64,000 nucleotides of DNA from VRUE01 sp963728365 (GCA_963728365.1 CAVSJI010000001.1:2212463-2276462), one strand, 5' to 3'. Positions 26,260 through 35,662 are shown, counted from the stretch's first letter. A program made the numbers and translations. Notes: a model not told the origin generated them from the letters alone.

Positions 26260-26955
26260 ATGTTTGAGAACCTGAGCAACATCCCTGTCAATCGCGTCGA
26301 CACGGTCGTTGACGTCATCTCTCGTGGCGATGGCACGCACGAACAGGATGACGTCTTCGCGACGGCCTCGCTGGGGTTGACGGGGGACATCGATTCCGAC
26401 CAGGAGGCAGTTCTGATCCTCCCCATGGCATCTGAGGCCCAGTCGAAGCCTATTGTCCGCTACACCGAGGAGCCGATCAAAGGCGCAGCTGTTTTCGAGT
26501 TCGATGACGTCGACCGTTCTGTCTACGACGACGAATTGGTGGAGAAGCTTGCGAGGATGGCCGATGGGGCATCAAAGAAGGAGCAGCGGGACTTTGCGGT
26601 TGCCGTCGGTCGGGCGGCGAAGTCGCTCTCGGTTACGACCGTGACCGTCAAGCCAGGGCAGCGAGAGCTTCGCCTGTTCTACAAGGTCGCCGCCGACAAA
26701 GTCGGGGATCGCGAATTCCAGTTCGACATCATTGGCCCGCTGCCGTCCTTTGTGATCCAGGGCGGTGGATCCATCGGCCTGATCACGCTGCTGCCGAGGG
26801 CCACTACGGTCGTCAGTGCTCAGGGCTTGACCGATCCGAACAACCCCGGCAGCGAAATTGCCGGCAAGGTCGAGTCCGACATGGGCTACCGCCATCTGAT
26901 CGGCTGGCAGTGGCAGAGCGACCCGCTATTCCGGGTTCTGTACCGCTACGCCTGA
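26260..26955 (+). CDS. Unrecognised protein in accessory patch
   Basis: 231 aa from ATG 26260 (an in-frame upstream start at 26227 falls inside a hairpin). I do not recognise a family. The N-terminal half is acidic (DSDQEAVLILPMASEAQSKP, EFDDVDRSVYDDELVEKLA), there is a short hydrophobic glycine stretch FVIQGGGSIGLITLLPRATT (about 162-181), and the end is aromatic (GWQWQSDPLFRVLYRYA). No signal peptide is apparent. Composition is lower in GC than the surroundings, like the neighbouring XRE-ImmA gene, so it probably arrived with that patch. Whether it belongs to the PIN/ImmA module is unknown. Confidence 0.7.
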   Translation: MFENLSNIPVNRVDTVVDVISRGDGTHEQDDVFATASLGLTGDIDSDQEAVLILPMASEAQSKPIVRYTEEPIKGAAVFEFDDVDRSVYDDELVEKLARMADGASKKEQRDFAVAVGRAAKSLSVTTVTVKPGQRELRLFYKVAADKVGDREFQFDIIGPLPSFVIQGGGSIGLITLLPRATTVVSAQGLTDPNNPGSEIAGKVESDMGYRHLIGWQWQSDPLFRVLYRYA

Positions 26956-27014
26956 TCCTGATCTCGTCTCAAGCCCGGAGGCTCGGTGTCCTCGAGCCTC
27001 CGGCCCGTCGGCGG

Positions 27015-27947
27015 CTAGATCGCGTCGAGCGTGACGCGCAGGCCCTCGGCCAGGTCCGTCTCCACCTTCCAGCCAAGCTCGCGTTCGGCGCGAGCCGGGT
27101 CGATCGAGATCCGCTGCACCTCGCCGGTGCGGGGCGGCGCCAGCTCGGGCTCGAAGCTCTCGACGCCGCCCAGCTCGCCCAGCGCCCGTGCCAACTCGAG
27201 CACGTCGGTCTCGATCCCGGTGCCGATGTTGACCGGGCCCGTCGCCTCCGTTTCCGCCGCTGCCAGCACCGCCGCGATCACGTCACCCACATAGATGTAG
27301 TCGCGGGTCTGCCTGCCGTCGCCGAAGACTGTCGGTCGCTCGCCGGCCCGCAGCCTGCCGCAGAAGATCGCGATCACACCCGCCTCGCCGAGCGGATCCT
27401 GGCGCGGGCCGTAGACGTTGCCGAGCCGCAGGGCGATGGTCGACATTCCGTAGAGCCGTTCGTAGAGCCCGAGATACCCCTCGGCGGCGAACTTGCTCTG
27501 ACCGTAGGCGGAGAACGGTTCCACCGGCGAGTCCTCGCCCAGGGGAAGCGTCTTGCCCTCGCCCTCGCCGTAGATCGCGCCGCCGGTCGAGACGAAGACG
27601 AAGCGCCGCGCCTCGGCGACGCGCGCCGCCTCGAGCACGTTCGCGGTGCCGCCGACGTTGACCGCCGCGTCGAAGGCCGGGTCGGCGAGCGACTTGCGCA
27701 CGTCGATCTGCGCCGCGAGGTGGAAGACGACCTCGGGCCGCTCGCGCCCGGCCAGCTCCTCCAGCGCCGCCCGGTCGCGGATGTCGGCCTCGATCAGCGT
27801 CGCCCCGTTCGCCAGCGCCCCGTCGAGGTTCTCGCGCCGCCCGGTGGAGAGATCGTCGACCACGGTCACCGAGTCCCCCCGAGCCAGCAGCGCATCGACC
27901 AAGTTGGACCCGATGAACCCGGCCCCGCCTGTCACCAACGTCTTCAT
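27015..27947 (-). CDS. NAD-dependent epimerase, UDP-glucose 4-epimerase-like
   Basis: 310 aa. Extended SDR fold: GGAGFIGSNLV (7-17) for NAD, DDLSTGRRENL, FHLAAQIDVRKS, the catalytic STGGAIYG and SAYGQSKFAAE (YxxxK), then RLGNVYGPRQDP. These fit GalE-type enzymes interconverting UDP-glucose/galactose or the N-acetylated forms for cell-surface sugars. ATG 27947 lies 10 nt after taggat on the minus strand, supporting it over longer starts that run into a palindrome. Confidence 0.92.
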   Translation of the reverse strand: MKTLVTGGAGFIGSNLVDALLARGDSVTVVDDLSTGRRENLDGALANGATLIEADIRDRAALEELAGRERPEVVFHLAAQIDVRKSLADPAFDAAVNVGGTANVLEAARVAEARRFVFVSTGGAIYGEGEGKTLPLGEDSPVEPFSAYGQSKFAAEGYLGLYERLYGMSTIALRLGNVYGPRQDPLGEAGVIAIFCGRLRAGERPTVFGDGRQTRDYIYVGDVIAAVLAAAETEATGPVNIGTGIETDVLELARALGELGGVESFEPELAPPRTGEVQRISIDPARAERELGWKVETDLAEGLRVTLDAI

Positions 27948-27976
27948 CAGGTCCGCGATCCTAGCCATCCCCGGGG

Positions 27977-28025
27977 GCCGACGGGACGAAATGTCAAGCA
28001 TGCCTTGACATTTCGTCCCGTCGGC
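27977..28025. repeat. Palindromic element, family 3 copy A (22-bp perfect arms)
   Basis: Arms 27977-27998 (ending gacgaaatgtcaag) and 28004-28025 are exact complements with a 5-nt loop. It lies in the divergent gap between galE-like and topA genes, upstream of both promoters' -10 elements. A second copy (42980-43024) is inside the end of the MMPL gene. Confidence 0.88.
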
Positions 28026-28054
28026 GGCGAATCGGCGCTCCACGACGCGGCTGC

Positions 28055-28060
28055 TACCCT
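28055..28060 (+). promoter_or_regulatory. -10 element of topA
   Basis: taccct ends 9 nt before the topA ATG, the same spacing as the -10 hexamers of several other genes here, implying a leaderless mRNA. Confidence 0.4.
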
Positions 28061-28069
28061 CGCCGACCG

Positions 28070-30346
28070 ATGCGACTGATCGTCACCGAGAAGAACAACA
28101 GCGCCGAGAAGATCGCCACGTTCCTGAGCAAGGGCGAGGCGAAGTCGGACAAAACCTTCAAAGTCCCGTACTACACGTGGACCGACGAGGCCGGTGAGGT
28201 GCAGCGGACGATCGGGCTCAAGGGTCACGTGCTCGGCCCGGCCTTCCCCGAGGGCTACTCGAACTGGCAGAAGACCGACCTGCACGACCTGATCGACGCC
28301 GAGCTGATCAAGGAGCCGACCGACAAGAACGTGGTCAAGGCGATCCGCAAGGTGGCCAAGGAGGCCGACGAGCTGGTGATCGCCACCGACTTCGACCGCG
28401 AGGGCGAGCTGATCGGGCTCGAGGCGCTCGAGGAGATGCTCGACGCCAACCCGACGCTCGGCAACCGCGAAGAAACCAAGGCCGGCACGCTGCGGATCAA
28501 GCGCGCTCGCTACTCCGCCCTGACCAGGGAGGAGATCGAGCGCGCCTTCGGCGAGCTCGACGAGCTCTCCTACCCGCTGGCCAACGCCGGCGCCGCCCGC
28601 CAGGACATCGACCTGCTCTGGGGCGCGACGCTGACCCGCGCGGTCTCGCTCTCGACCCGCCGCTTCGGCTCCAACTTCCTCTCCGTCGGCCGCGTGCAGA
28701 GCCCCACCCTGGGCCTGATCGTCGAGCGCGAGATGGAGCGCCGCGCCCACGTCGCCAAACCCTTCTGGGAACTGTTCGCCAAGTTCCAGCACCCCGACGG
28801 GACCTTCGAGACCCACCACGAGACCGACAAGTTCTGGGAGAAGGCCAAGGCCGACGCGGCGCTCGCCGGCACCGCCGGCCCGGGCACGGTCAAGGCGGTT
28901 ACCGCGCGCAAGAACACCCGCAAGCCGCCCACCCCCTACAACACGACCGCCTTCACCACCGACGCCTCCAGCCGCCTCGGCATCACCCCGGCCAGCGCGA
29001 TGCGCCTCGCCGAGGACCTTTATATGGACGGCTTCATCTCCTACCCGCGCACCGACAACACGGTCTACCCGTCCTCGCTGCCGCTGCGCGAGCTGGTCAC
29101 CTCGCTGGTCCGGGTCAAGGAGTTCTCCGCCGCGAGCGGCCTGCTCGACGGGGAGCTGAAGCCGACTCGCGGCAAGAAGGAGACCACCGACCACCCGCCG
29201 ATCTACCCGACCCAGGCGATCCACCCCGGCGCCCTCGGCGACGGTCCCAAGAGGCGGGTCTACGAACTGGTCGTGCGCCGCTTCCTCGCCACCTTCAGCC
29301 CGCCGATGATCACCGAGTCGACTCGCGCCGACATCCTCGCCGGCGAGGAGACCTACTTCGTGCGCGGCTCGGTCGTCGTCGACCCCGGTTTCGCCGGCAT
29401 CTACACCTACGCCCGCTCCTCCGACGAGGAGATCCCGGCCCTGCAGGAGGGCCAGAAGCTGGAGCTCGAGGGCGAGCCCTGGATCGTCGACAAGGAGACC
29501 CAGCCACCCGGCCGCATCTCGCAGGCGAAGCTGGTCGAGATGATGGAGGAGCGCGGGCTCGGCACCAAGGCGACACGCGCCGACATCCTCAAGAAGCTCT
29601 TCGACCGCGGCTACGTCTACAGCAACCCGCCGATCCCGACCGAGACTGGGATCGCGATGTACGAAGCCTTCAAGAAATACGTGCCGGCGATGGCGACGCC
29701 GGAGATGACCGCCCAGCTCGAGGCCGAGATGGACCAGATCGCCGCCGGCGAGATGAGCAAGGAAGGCGTCGTCGGCGACAGTCGCGAGCTCCTGCATAGA
29801 ACCTGGACCGAGATCGACGAGAGCCGCGAAGACCTGGCCAAAGTGGTCTGGAAGGGGATGGACGAGGACCGCATCCTCGGCCCCTGCAAGGTCTGCGAAG
29901 AGGCCGGTCGCACCAAGGAGGACGGCTCGCCCAACATGCTGCGCGTGATCCGCGCGAAAAAGTCCGGCAAGCGCTTCGTCGGCTGCAGCGGCTGGACCGC
30001 CGACGACCCGGAGTCATGCGACCAGACCTTCCCGCTGCCCCAGCGCGGCGACGTCTTCAAACTCAAGGAACGCTGCTCGGTCTGCGGTGAGACGCCGCGG
30101 CTCAAAGTGCAGCCCTTCCGCGGCCGCCCCTGGAACCTCTGCCTCAACGACGACTGCGAGTCGATGCAGGAGATGAAGAAACGCCGCGCCGAACGCGAAG
30201 CGGCGAAAGCGGCAAAAGAAGCGATGGCGAAGCAGCCGATGCCCGGGGGCGACGAGGACAAGGTTCCGGCCAAAGCCAAGGTGGCGGCGAGCAAGGCCGA
30301 TACCGCCACCCGCGATCGCAAACGCGCCAAGGCCGGCGCCAAGTAG
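28070..30346 (+). CDS. topA: DNA topoisomerase I (type IA), archaeal-like sequence
   Basis: 758 aa. Relaxes negative supercoils through a single-strand break. TOPRIM domain at the N-terminus (VTEKNNSAEKIA; ATDFDREGELIGLEAL with DxDxE), active-site Tyr325 in DGFISYPRTDN, and C-terminal zinc-ribbon cysteines (CKVCEEAG, GCSG, CSVCGETP, CLNDDC, about 605-690) before a Lys/Ala-rich tail. Unlike ordinary bacterial TopA (which starts with ...VESPAKAKTI), the N-terminal half (TIGLKGHVLGPAFPEGYSNW, IATDFDREGELIG) reads like archaeal enzymes. It occupies the usual actinobacterial position before tmk and holB. Confidence 0.94.
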   Translation: MRLIVTEKNNSAEKIATFLSKGEAKSDKTFKVPYYTWTDEAGEVQRTIGLKGHVLGPAFPEGYSNWQKTDLHDLIDAELIKEPTDKNVVKAIRKVAKEADELVIATDFDREGELIGLEALEEMLDANPTLGNREETKAGTLRIKRARYSALTREEIERAFGELDELSYPLANAGAARQDIDLLWGATLTRAVSLSTRRFGSNFLSVGRVQSPTLGLIVEREMERRAHVAKPFWELFAKFQHPDGTFETHHETDKFWEKAKADAALAGTAGPGTVKAVTARKNTRKPPTPYNTTAFTTDASSRLGITPASAMRLAEDLYMDGFISYPRTDNTVYPSSLPLRELVTSLVRVKEFSAASGLLDGELKPTRGKKETTDHPPIYPTQAIHPGALGDGPKRRVYELVVRRFLATFSPPMITESTRADILAGEETYFVRGSVVVDPGFAGIYTYARSSDEEIPALQEGQKLELEGEPWIVDKETQPPGRISQAKLVEMMEERGLGTKATRADILKKLFDRGYVYSNPPIPTETGIAMYEAFKKYVPAMATPEMTAQLEAEMDQIAAGEMSKEGVVGDSRELLHRTWTEIDESREDLAKVVWKGMDEDRILGPCKVCEEAGRTKEDGSPNMLRVIRAKKSGKRFVGCSGWTADDPESCDQTFPLPQRGDVFKLKERCSVCGETPRLKVQPFRGRPWNLCLNDDCESMQEMKKRRAEREAAKAAKEAMAKQPMPGGDEDKVPAKAKVAASKADTATRDRKRAKAGAK

Positions 30347-30348
30347 CG

Positions 30349-30397
30349 CTTCCGGTGCGCCTTATGTGGTCATATCCCGCATAAGGACAACCGGAAG
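30349..30397. repeat. Palindromic element, family 2 copy C
   Basis: cttccggtgcgccttatg (30349-30366) pairs with 30380-30397 at 16 of 18 positions. It fills the space between the topA stop (30346) and the ribosome site of tmk, so it would sit in the tmk leader. Confidence 0.75.
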
Positions 30398-30406
30398 GGA
30401 ATCGAC

Positions 30407-30997
30407 GTGTTCATTTCGCTGGAGGGGATCGATGGGTCGGGGAAGTCGACCCAGGCGCGGTTGCTGGCCGAGGCGCTGGGGCCCGGAGCGATCCTGATCC
30501 GCGAGCCGGGGGGGACCGAGGCGGCGGAGCGGATCCGCGGCCTGCTTGCCGACCCGGGAGTCGAGCTCGACCCGCTGGCCGAGCTGCTGCTCTTCCTGGC
30601 GGCCCGCGCCGATCTCACCGCGCGGGTGATCCGGCCGGCGCTCGAGTCGGGCCGCGACGTCGTCTCCGACCGCTTCGCCGACTCCAGCGTCGCCTACCAG
30701 GGCGCCGCCCGCGGCCTCGGCGTCGGCGAGACGATCTCGTTGACCGACGCGGCGACCGAGGGCCTCTGGCCCGACCTGACGATCCTGCTCCGCGTCGACC
30801 CCGAGACCGGCGTGGCCCGCGCCGACGGCGAGGACCGCTTCGAGTCCGAGGGGCTCGAGCTGCAGCGCGCCGTCGCCCAGGCCTACGAGGAAATCGCCCA
30901 GATCGCCGCCGACCGCATGGTGGTCCTTGACGCCCACGGCAGCGTCGAGGACGTCCACGAGCGGGTGATGGCTGCCGTCCGCAACCACACCCCGTGA
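30407..30997 (+). CDS. tmk: Thymidylate kinase
   Basis: 196 aa. Phosphorylates dTMP to dTDP. P-loop EGIDGSGKST (6-15), the DR(Y/F/H) motif in VVSDRFADSSVAYQG, REPGGTEAAERIR (32-44). GTG 30407 follows ggaaggga with 6-nt spacing. Lies between topA and holB, the order common in actinobacteria. Confidence 0.96.
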   Translation: MFISLEGIDGSGKSTQARLLAEALGPGAILIREPGGTEAAERIRGLLADPGVELDPLAELLLFLAARADLTARVIRPALESGRDVVSDRFADSSVAYQGAARGLGVGETISLTDAATEGLWPDLTILLRVDPETGVARADGEDRFESEGLELQRAVAQAYEEIAQIAADRMVVLDAHGSVEDVHERVMAAVRNHTP

Positions 30998-30998
30998 T

Positions 30999-31035
30999 GT
31001 CGCAGTTTCCGCCGGATACCGACCGGAAGTGCGAC
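30999..31035. repeat. Palindromic element, family 4 copy B
   Basis: gtcgcagtttccg (30999-31011) pairs imperfectly with cggaagtgcgac (31024-31035). It begins 2 nt after the tmk stop. Its first 16 bases match 14 of 16 in the element at 17451. Confidence 0.5.
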
Positions 31036-31055
31036 CTCGGGGCGGGGAGGGGTTG

Positions 31056-32198
31056 ATGGCGGGGTCGCTTGACCTGGCAACTGAGCACCAGCCGCGGGCG
31101 CGGGTGGCGTTGATGGCGGCACTGGCAAGCGGGCCGTCGCATGCCTATCTGTTCCGTGGCCCCCGGGGCGCGGGCAAGGGGGCCGTTGCCCGCTCCTTCG
31201 CCGCCGAGATCCTCGCTGCCGGCAGCGCCGACGAGGACGACGCCCGCCGGCGCGCCCTGCTCAGTCCTTCGCCGCACCCCGACCTTGTCTGGCTGACGCC
31301 ACGCGGCGCCCAGCACATGGTCGAGGAGGTGCGCGAGAAAGTGATCCGTGCCTCCTCCTACCGGCCCTTCGAATCCGAGAAGCGCGTCTTCGTGATCGAG
31401 GCCGCCGAGCAGATGCGCGACGAGAGCCAGAACGCTCTCCTCAAGACCTTGGAGGAGCCTCCCGCGTTCGTCCACTTGATCCTGCTGGCCTCCGAACCGG
31501 CTCAACTGTTGGAGACAATCGCCTCCCGCTGCCAGCCGATCGACTTCGCGCCGGTCCCCGTACAAGCAATAGAAGCTCAGTTGGAGGGCAGCGGGCCGCA
31601 CGATGAGTTGTCCGCCGCCGCCCGACTCTCCGCCGGCGACCTAGTCCGCGCCCGCTTTCTCCTTTCGGAGTCGGGGAAGGCGCTTCGGGCGGCGGCGTTT
31701 GAGCTGGGAAGGGCGGTCGAGGGGGGTTCGCCAGACACTCAGCGCGAGAGCACGTCTGGCGAGCTCCCCTCGACCGCCCCCGCCGCCTGGCGTCAGCTAC
31801 TCCGAGCTGCCGAATCGGCCGGCGAAGAAGCTGAAGTGACCACGCGAGCCGCTCTCGAGGACGAAGCCGAGACCGGCGTCAAGCGCAGCGCCAAGGACAT
31901 CGGCGACGAAGCCAAGCGCGCCGCCCGCCGCCGTCGCACGGAAGTGCTCGACCTCGGCCTGGAGCTCTCCGGCGCCTGGTTTCGCGACCTCGCTGCGGTT
32001 GCCGGCGGCGCCGAGGAGGTCGTTCTGAACACCGACCGAATCGGCGAGCTCCGCGCGGTCGCCGCGAGCCTCGACGTCGCCCGCCCCCGCCAGGCGGCCG
32101 AGCTCGTCCAGGACACCCGCCGTCGCCTCGACCTCAACGTCTCCGAGGAGCTAGCGCTCGAGGCGCTCTCGTTTCGGCTCGCCGCCGTTCTCTCCTGA
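31056..32198 (+). CDS. holB: DNA polymerase III subunit delta'
   Basis: 380 aa. Clamp-loader subunit. Walker-like P-loop FRGPRGAGKG (33-42), the sensor region VFVIEAAEQMRDESQNALLKTLEEPP and the arginine-bearing SRCQPIDF match the gamma/delta' AAA+ family. ATG 31056 follows ggggaggggttg. Odd: residues about 219-242 are encoded by a 69-bp palindrome inserted in frame (31711-31779), in the linker between the AAA+ core and the C-terminal collar domain. The 3' end overlaps the convergent DUF2304 gene by 48 bp. Confidence 0.93.
   Translation: MAGSLDLATEHQPRARVALMAALASGPSHAYLFRGPRGAGKGAVARSFAAEILAAGSADEDDARRRALLSPSPHPDLVWLTPRGAQHMVEEVREKVIRASSYRPFESEKRVFVIEAAEQMRDESQNALLKTLEEPPAFVHLILLASEPAQLLETIASRCQPIDFAPVPVQAIEAQLEGSGPHDELSAAARLSAGDLVRARFLLSESGKALRAAAFELGRAVEGGSPDTQRESTSGELPSTAPAAWRQLLRAAESAGEEAEVTTRAALEDEAETGVKRSAKDIGDEAKRAARRRRTEVLDLGLELSGAWFRDLAAVAGGAEEVVLNTDRIGELRAVAASLDVARPRQAAELVQDTRRRLDLNVSEELALEALSFRLAAVLS
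31711..31779. repeat. Palindrome inside holB coding sequence
   Basis: gggcggtcgagggg (31711-31724) and 31766-31779 are exact complements; inside them cgccagac (31729-31736) pairs with gtctggcg (31754-31761). The frame is kept and reads GRAVEGGSPDTQRESTSGEL. It resembles the intergenic palindromes in GC content and two-part stem design. Confidence 0.8.
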
Positions 32199-32582
32199 AG
32201 CCTGCTCGCGGGCGCCCTCCAGCGCTCGCTCCTGCGCCAGCCGGGTGATCTGCGCCGCCTGGCGGGACATCGTCACGCTGAAGTTGAGCGCCAGGCCGAG
32301 CAGGAAGAGCAGCACGATCGAGAAGAGCGCGACATTGGTGTCGCGCACCCCCATCGCGTCGGCAACCAGCTCGAGCAGGCCGGGGAAGGTGGCACCGACC
32401 AGCATCCCCAGGCCGGCGACGAACCAGACCACGCTGAAGCGCTCCTGCAGCTTGTCGCGGCGGATCATCTCCAGCACGAGGACCATGAAGCCGAGCGCCA
32501 GCACCGCGGCGACGATCCGCGTCTGCGCGGTGAGGTGGACCTTGGGACTCTGGCTGGCAACGGCCAGCGCCAGCTCGATCAC
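32151..32582 (-). CDS. DUF2304 membrane protein
   Basis: 143 aa with three helices (about 22-41, 48-70, 83-105), the motif MIRRDKLQERFSVVWF between first and second, and a charged C-terminal tail. This is the DUF2304 pattern, small membrane proteins repeatedly found beside GT2 glycosyltransferases of the dolichol-phosphate-mannose-synthase type, where they may act as membrane partner. GTG start overlaps the glycosyltransferase stop (GTGA), in keeping with that pairing. Confidence 0.88.
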   Translation of the reverse strand: MIELALAVASQSPKVHLTAQTRIVAAVLALGFMVLVLEMIRRDKLQERFSVVWFVAGLGMLVGATFPGLLELVADAMGVRDTNVALFSIVLLFLLGLALNFSVTMSRQAAQITRLAQERALEGAREQASGENGGEPKRERLER

Positions 32583-33304
32583 CGCTCCGCCTCGGCATGC
32601 TTGGGCCGGAACTGGCCGACGAGCAGCACGATCAATCCCTTGAAGATGAAGAAGACCGAGCGCAGCGGCGTCAGGAACGAGGTTCCGCCGGCCCGCTCGA
32701 GCATCCGCACCGGCAGCTCCTCGACCCGCAGTCCCTCGCGCACAGCGAGCTGCAGCGACTCGATCTCGGCGAAGTCGGGCGAGTAGCGCTCGCTGAAGAG
32801 CACCATCACCCGGCGGTTGGCGGCGCGCATGCCGCTGGTCGTGTCGGTGAAGCGCTGGCGGGTCGCCAGGGTCAGAAAGAAGCGGAAGACGCCGGTGCCG
32901 ATCCGTCGCGAGAGCGTCGGCTTGTAGTCGTCGCTCTCCGCCGGGCCCGGTTCGCGGTAGCGCGAGCCGATCACCAGGTCGGCGCGGTCGGCGCAGACCT
33001 CCCCCAGCAGCCGTGCCACCTCGGCCGGCGGGTGCTGGCCGTCCGCGTCGAGGTGGGCGCAGAAGTCATAGCCCTCGCGAAGCGCATGCAGGTACCCGGT
33101 CTGCAGGGCCGCCCCAAGACCCTGGTTGAAGGGCAGCGAGGCGACCAGCGCCCCCGCCGCTCGCGCCCGCTCCGCCGTTGCGTCGACCGACCCGTCGTCG
33201 ACCACCAGCACGTCGGCCCCAGGCAGCCGCGCGCGCACCCCGTCGATCACGTCGACGACCGAGTCCTCCTCGTTCCAGGCGGGAATGAAGACCAACGTTC
33301 GCAT
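32579..33304 (-). CDS. GT2 glycosyltransferase, polyprenol-phosphate sugar synthase-like
   Basis: 241 aa. VFIPAWNEEDSVVDVIDGV (4-22), VLVVDDGSVDATAERAR, AHLDADGQHPP (DxD metal site), DLVIGSRYREPG and the TSGMRAANRRVM motif are those of dolichol/polyprenol-phosphate mannose or glucose synthases. A hydrophobic stretch near the C-terminus (SVFFIFKGLIVLLVGQF) may bind the membrane. It likely makes a lipid-linked sugar donor for cell-envelope glycans together with the DUF2304 protein. The longer open frame upstream is a shadow of the histidine kinase gene. Confidence 0.92.
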   Translation of the reverse strand: MRTLVFIPAWNEEDSVVDVIDGVRARLPGADVLVVDDGSVDATAERARAAGALVASLPFNQGLGAALQTGYLHALREGYDFCAHLDADGQHPPAEVARLLGEVCADRADLVIGSRYREPGPAESDDYKPTLSRRIGTGVFRFFLTLATRQRFTDTTSGMRAANRRVMVLFSERYSPDFAEIESLQLAVREGLRVEELPVRMLERAGGTSFLTPLRSVFFIFKGLIVLLVGQFRPKHAEAER

Positions 33305-33337
33305 CGCCCCCGATTCTCCCACGCCCCCCCAACGCCA

Positions 33338-33394
33338 CGGGGACGTGCCGCACTTTAGATACCTATATGGACCTCTAAAGTGCGGCACGTCCCG
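33338..33394. repeat. Palindromic element, family 1 copy C
   Basis: ggggacgtgccgcactttag (33339-33358) pairs with the complement ending at about 33394 with one mismatch. It has the same ends as copies A and B but a diverged centre. It lies in the divergent gap between the glycosyltransferase and the histidine kinase. Confidence 0.85.
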
Positions 33395-33424
33395 GCTGGC
33401 GGGGGATTGTGTTAGTAAGTGCTC

Positions 33425-34723
33425 ATGAGGCGGATTGGGATGCGTCTGTGGCTGGCGGGGGCCTTCGCTGCGGTTTCGCTGATCACCGCGTTTGCCGTCT
33501 ACCTCTTCGGGGAAAACCGCCAGGCGCTGGTCGCCGCGGTGCTGATCGGGGTCCTGGTCGGCTTCGTGATCGCCGCGGTGATCGCGCGCCGCGTTTCCGC
33601 TCTCGCGCGCACCGCGGGCGAGATGGCGGCGGGCTCCTTCGACAGCCCGATCCGGGTCGGGGGCCCCGATGAGATCGGCGAACTTGCCCGCGCCCTGGAA
33701 TCGATGCGCGCTTCGTTGAAGGAGAGCTTCGGCGTGCTCACCGCAGACCGCAACAAGCTCGAGGCGATCTTCGACGGCCTCACCGACGCGGTGATGGTGG
33801 TCGATGACGAAGGGCCGGTGCGCTTCTCCAACAGCGCCGCCACCGAGCTGCTCGAAGGCGGCCGGCCGCCGGAGGCGCTGCTGCCCCACCTGCACCGCAC
33901 CGCCGAGGTCGGCTTCGCCGCGCACCCGGCGCTGCGGATCGGCGATCGCGCCTACGCGATGCAGGGCCGCTCCCTGCCCGGCGAGCGCGCCGTGCTCGCC
34001 GTCGTCCGCGACCGCACCGAGGAGATGCGCCGCGAGTTCGCCGAAGCCGACTTCGTCTCCAACGCCGCCCACGAGCTGCGCAACCCGCTGGCCGGGATCT
34101 CCAGCGCGATCGAGGTCCTCCAGGACGGCGCCAAGAACGACCCGCAGGCGCGCGACCACTTCCTCGCCCGGCTCGGCGACGACGCCGACCGGATGAACCG
34201 GCTCACCCAAGCGCTGCTCACCCTCGCCCGGGTCGAGCAGCTCGGCGCCGGCGAGTCCGAGGTCGTCGACGTGACGGTCGCGATCCGCGACGTGGTCAGC
34301 GCCGTCGAACAGCCCAAACACGTCGAGCTGACGGTCGAGGTCGAGCCTGAGCTGGCGGCGATGGCGGACCCGACACTGCTGCGCCAGGTGCTGATCGGCC
34401 TGCTCACCAACGCCTTCAAGAACACGCCGCCCCCCGGCACCGTTACCGTTCGCGGGCGCCGGGACGGCGAGACTGACGTGGCCTTGGAAGTGATCGACAC
34501 AGGAAGCGGGATTCCCGCGGCGGAGATAGAGCGCGTCTTCGAGCGCTTCTACCGGCGCAGCGCGTCGCGCAAGCAGCAGGGCTTCGGCCTCGGCCTGGCG
34601 ATCGCGCGGCGCATGGTCGACGTGATGGGCGGCCAGATCGGCGCCGAGTCCGTCGAGGGCAGGGGCAGCACCTTCTGGGTGCGCCTGCCGGTCGCCCAAC
34701 CCAGCCCGACCCCGATGGCATGA
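33425..34723 (+). CDS. Sensor histidine kinase (SenX3/PhoR-like)
   Basis: 432 aa. Two membrane helices (about 7-27, 33-54) with almost no periplasmic loop, a HAMP domain (about 54-105), a PAS domain (110-195), HisKA with phospho-acceptor His216 in SNAAHELRNPL, and HATPase_c with N box LLTNAFKN, DTGSGIP and GFGLGLAIARRMV. The tiny sensor loop suggests that it senses through a membrane partner, as SenX3/PhoR do. Followed after 7 bp by its response regulator. ATG 33425 is used; GTG 33419 is also possible. Confidence 0.93.
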   Translation: MRRIGMRLWLAGAFAAVSLITAFAVYLFGENRQALVAAVLIGVLVGFVIAAVIARRVSALARTAGEMAAGSFDSPIRVGGPDEIGELARALESMRASLKESFGVLTADRNKLEAIFDGLTDAVMVVDDEGPVRFSNSAATELLEGGRPPEALLPHLHRTAEVGFAAHPALRIGDRAYAMQGRSLPGERAVLAVVRDRTEEMRREFAEADFVSNAAHELRNPLAGISSAIEVLQDGAKNDPQARDHFLARLGDDADRMNRLTQALLTLARVEQLGAGESEVVDVTVAIRDVVSAVEQPKHVELTVEVEPELAAMADPTLLRQVLIGLLTNAFKNTPPPGTVTVRGRRDGETDVALEVIDTGSGIPAAEIERVFERFYRRSASRKQQGFGLGLAIARRMVDVMGGQIGAESVEGRGSTFWVRLPVAQPSPTPMA

Positions 34724-34730
34724 GTCGACG

Positions 34731-35438
<708 letters not shown>

Positions 35439-35486
35439 GGCGACAACGGGGACCGTTGCTCACGGCGTTGCGCCGATCTGGTCAGA

Positions 35487-35528
35487 AGCCGACGCCCGGA
35501 CTTGAACCGGGGACCCCTTCATTACGAG
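35487..35528 (-). repeat. Partial tRNA-Thr copy (att-like site)
   Basis: Carries the acceptor 3' strand, T arm and part of the anticodon arm of tRNA-Thr and then diverges (cgcgatacctgag instead of tgaagtgctcta). It cannot encode a tRNA. Directly after it are imperfect direct repeats of gttcgatc (35551-35610). Confidence 0.8.
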
Positions 35529-35662
35529 CGCGATACCTGAGGCCGATCCGGTTCGATCGAGTTCGATTCCGTCCAGTTGGTTCGATCTGGTCGAGTTCAG
35601 AACTGCCGAGTTGGGGACATATTCGGGGACATGTCATCTCCGACGATCAGGCGGCTGGCGGG

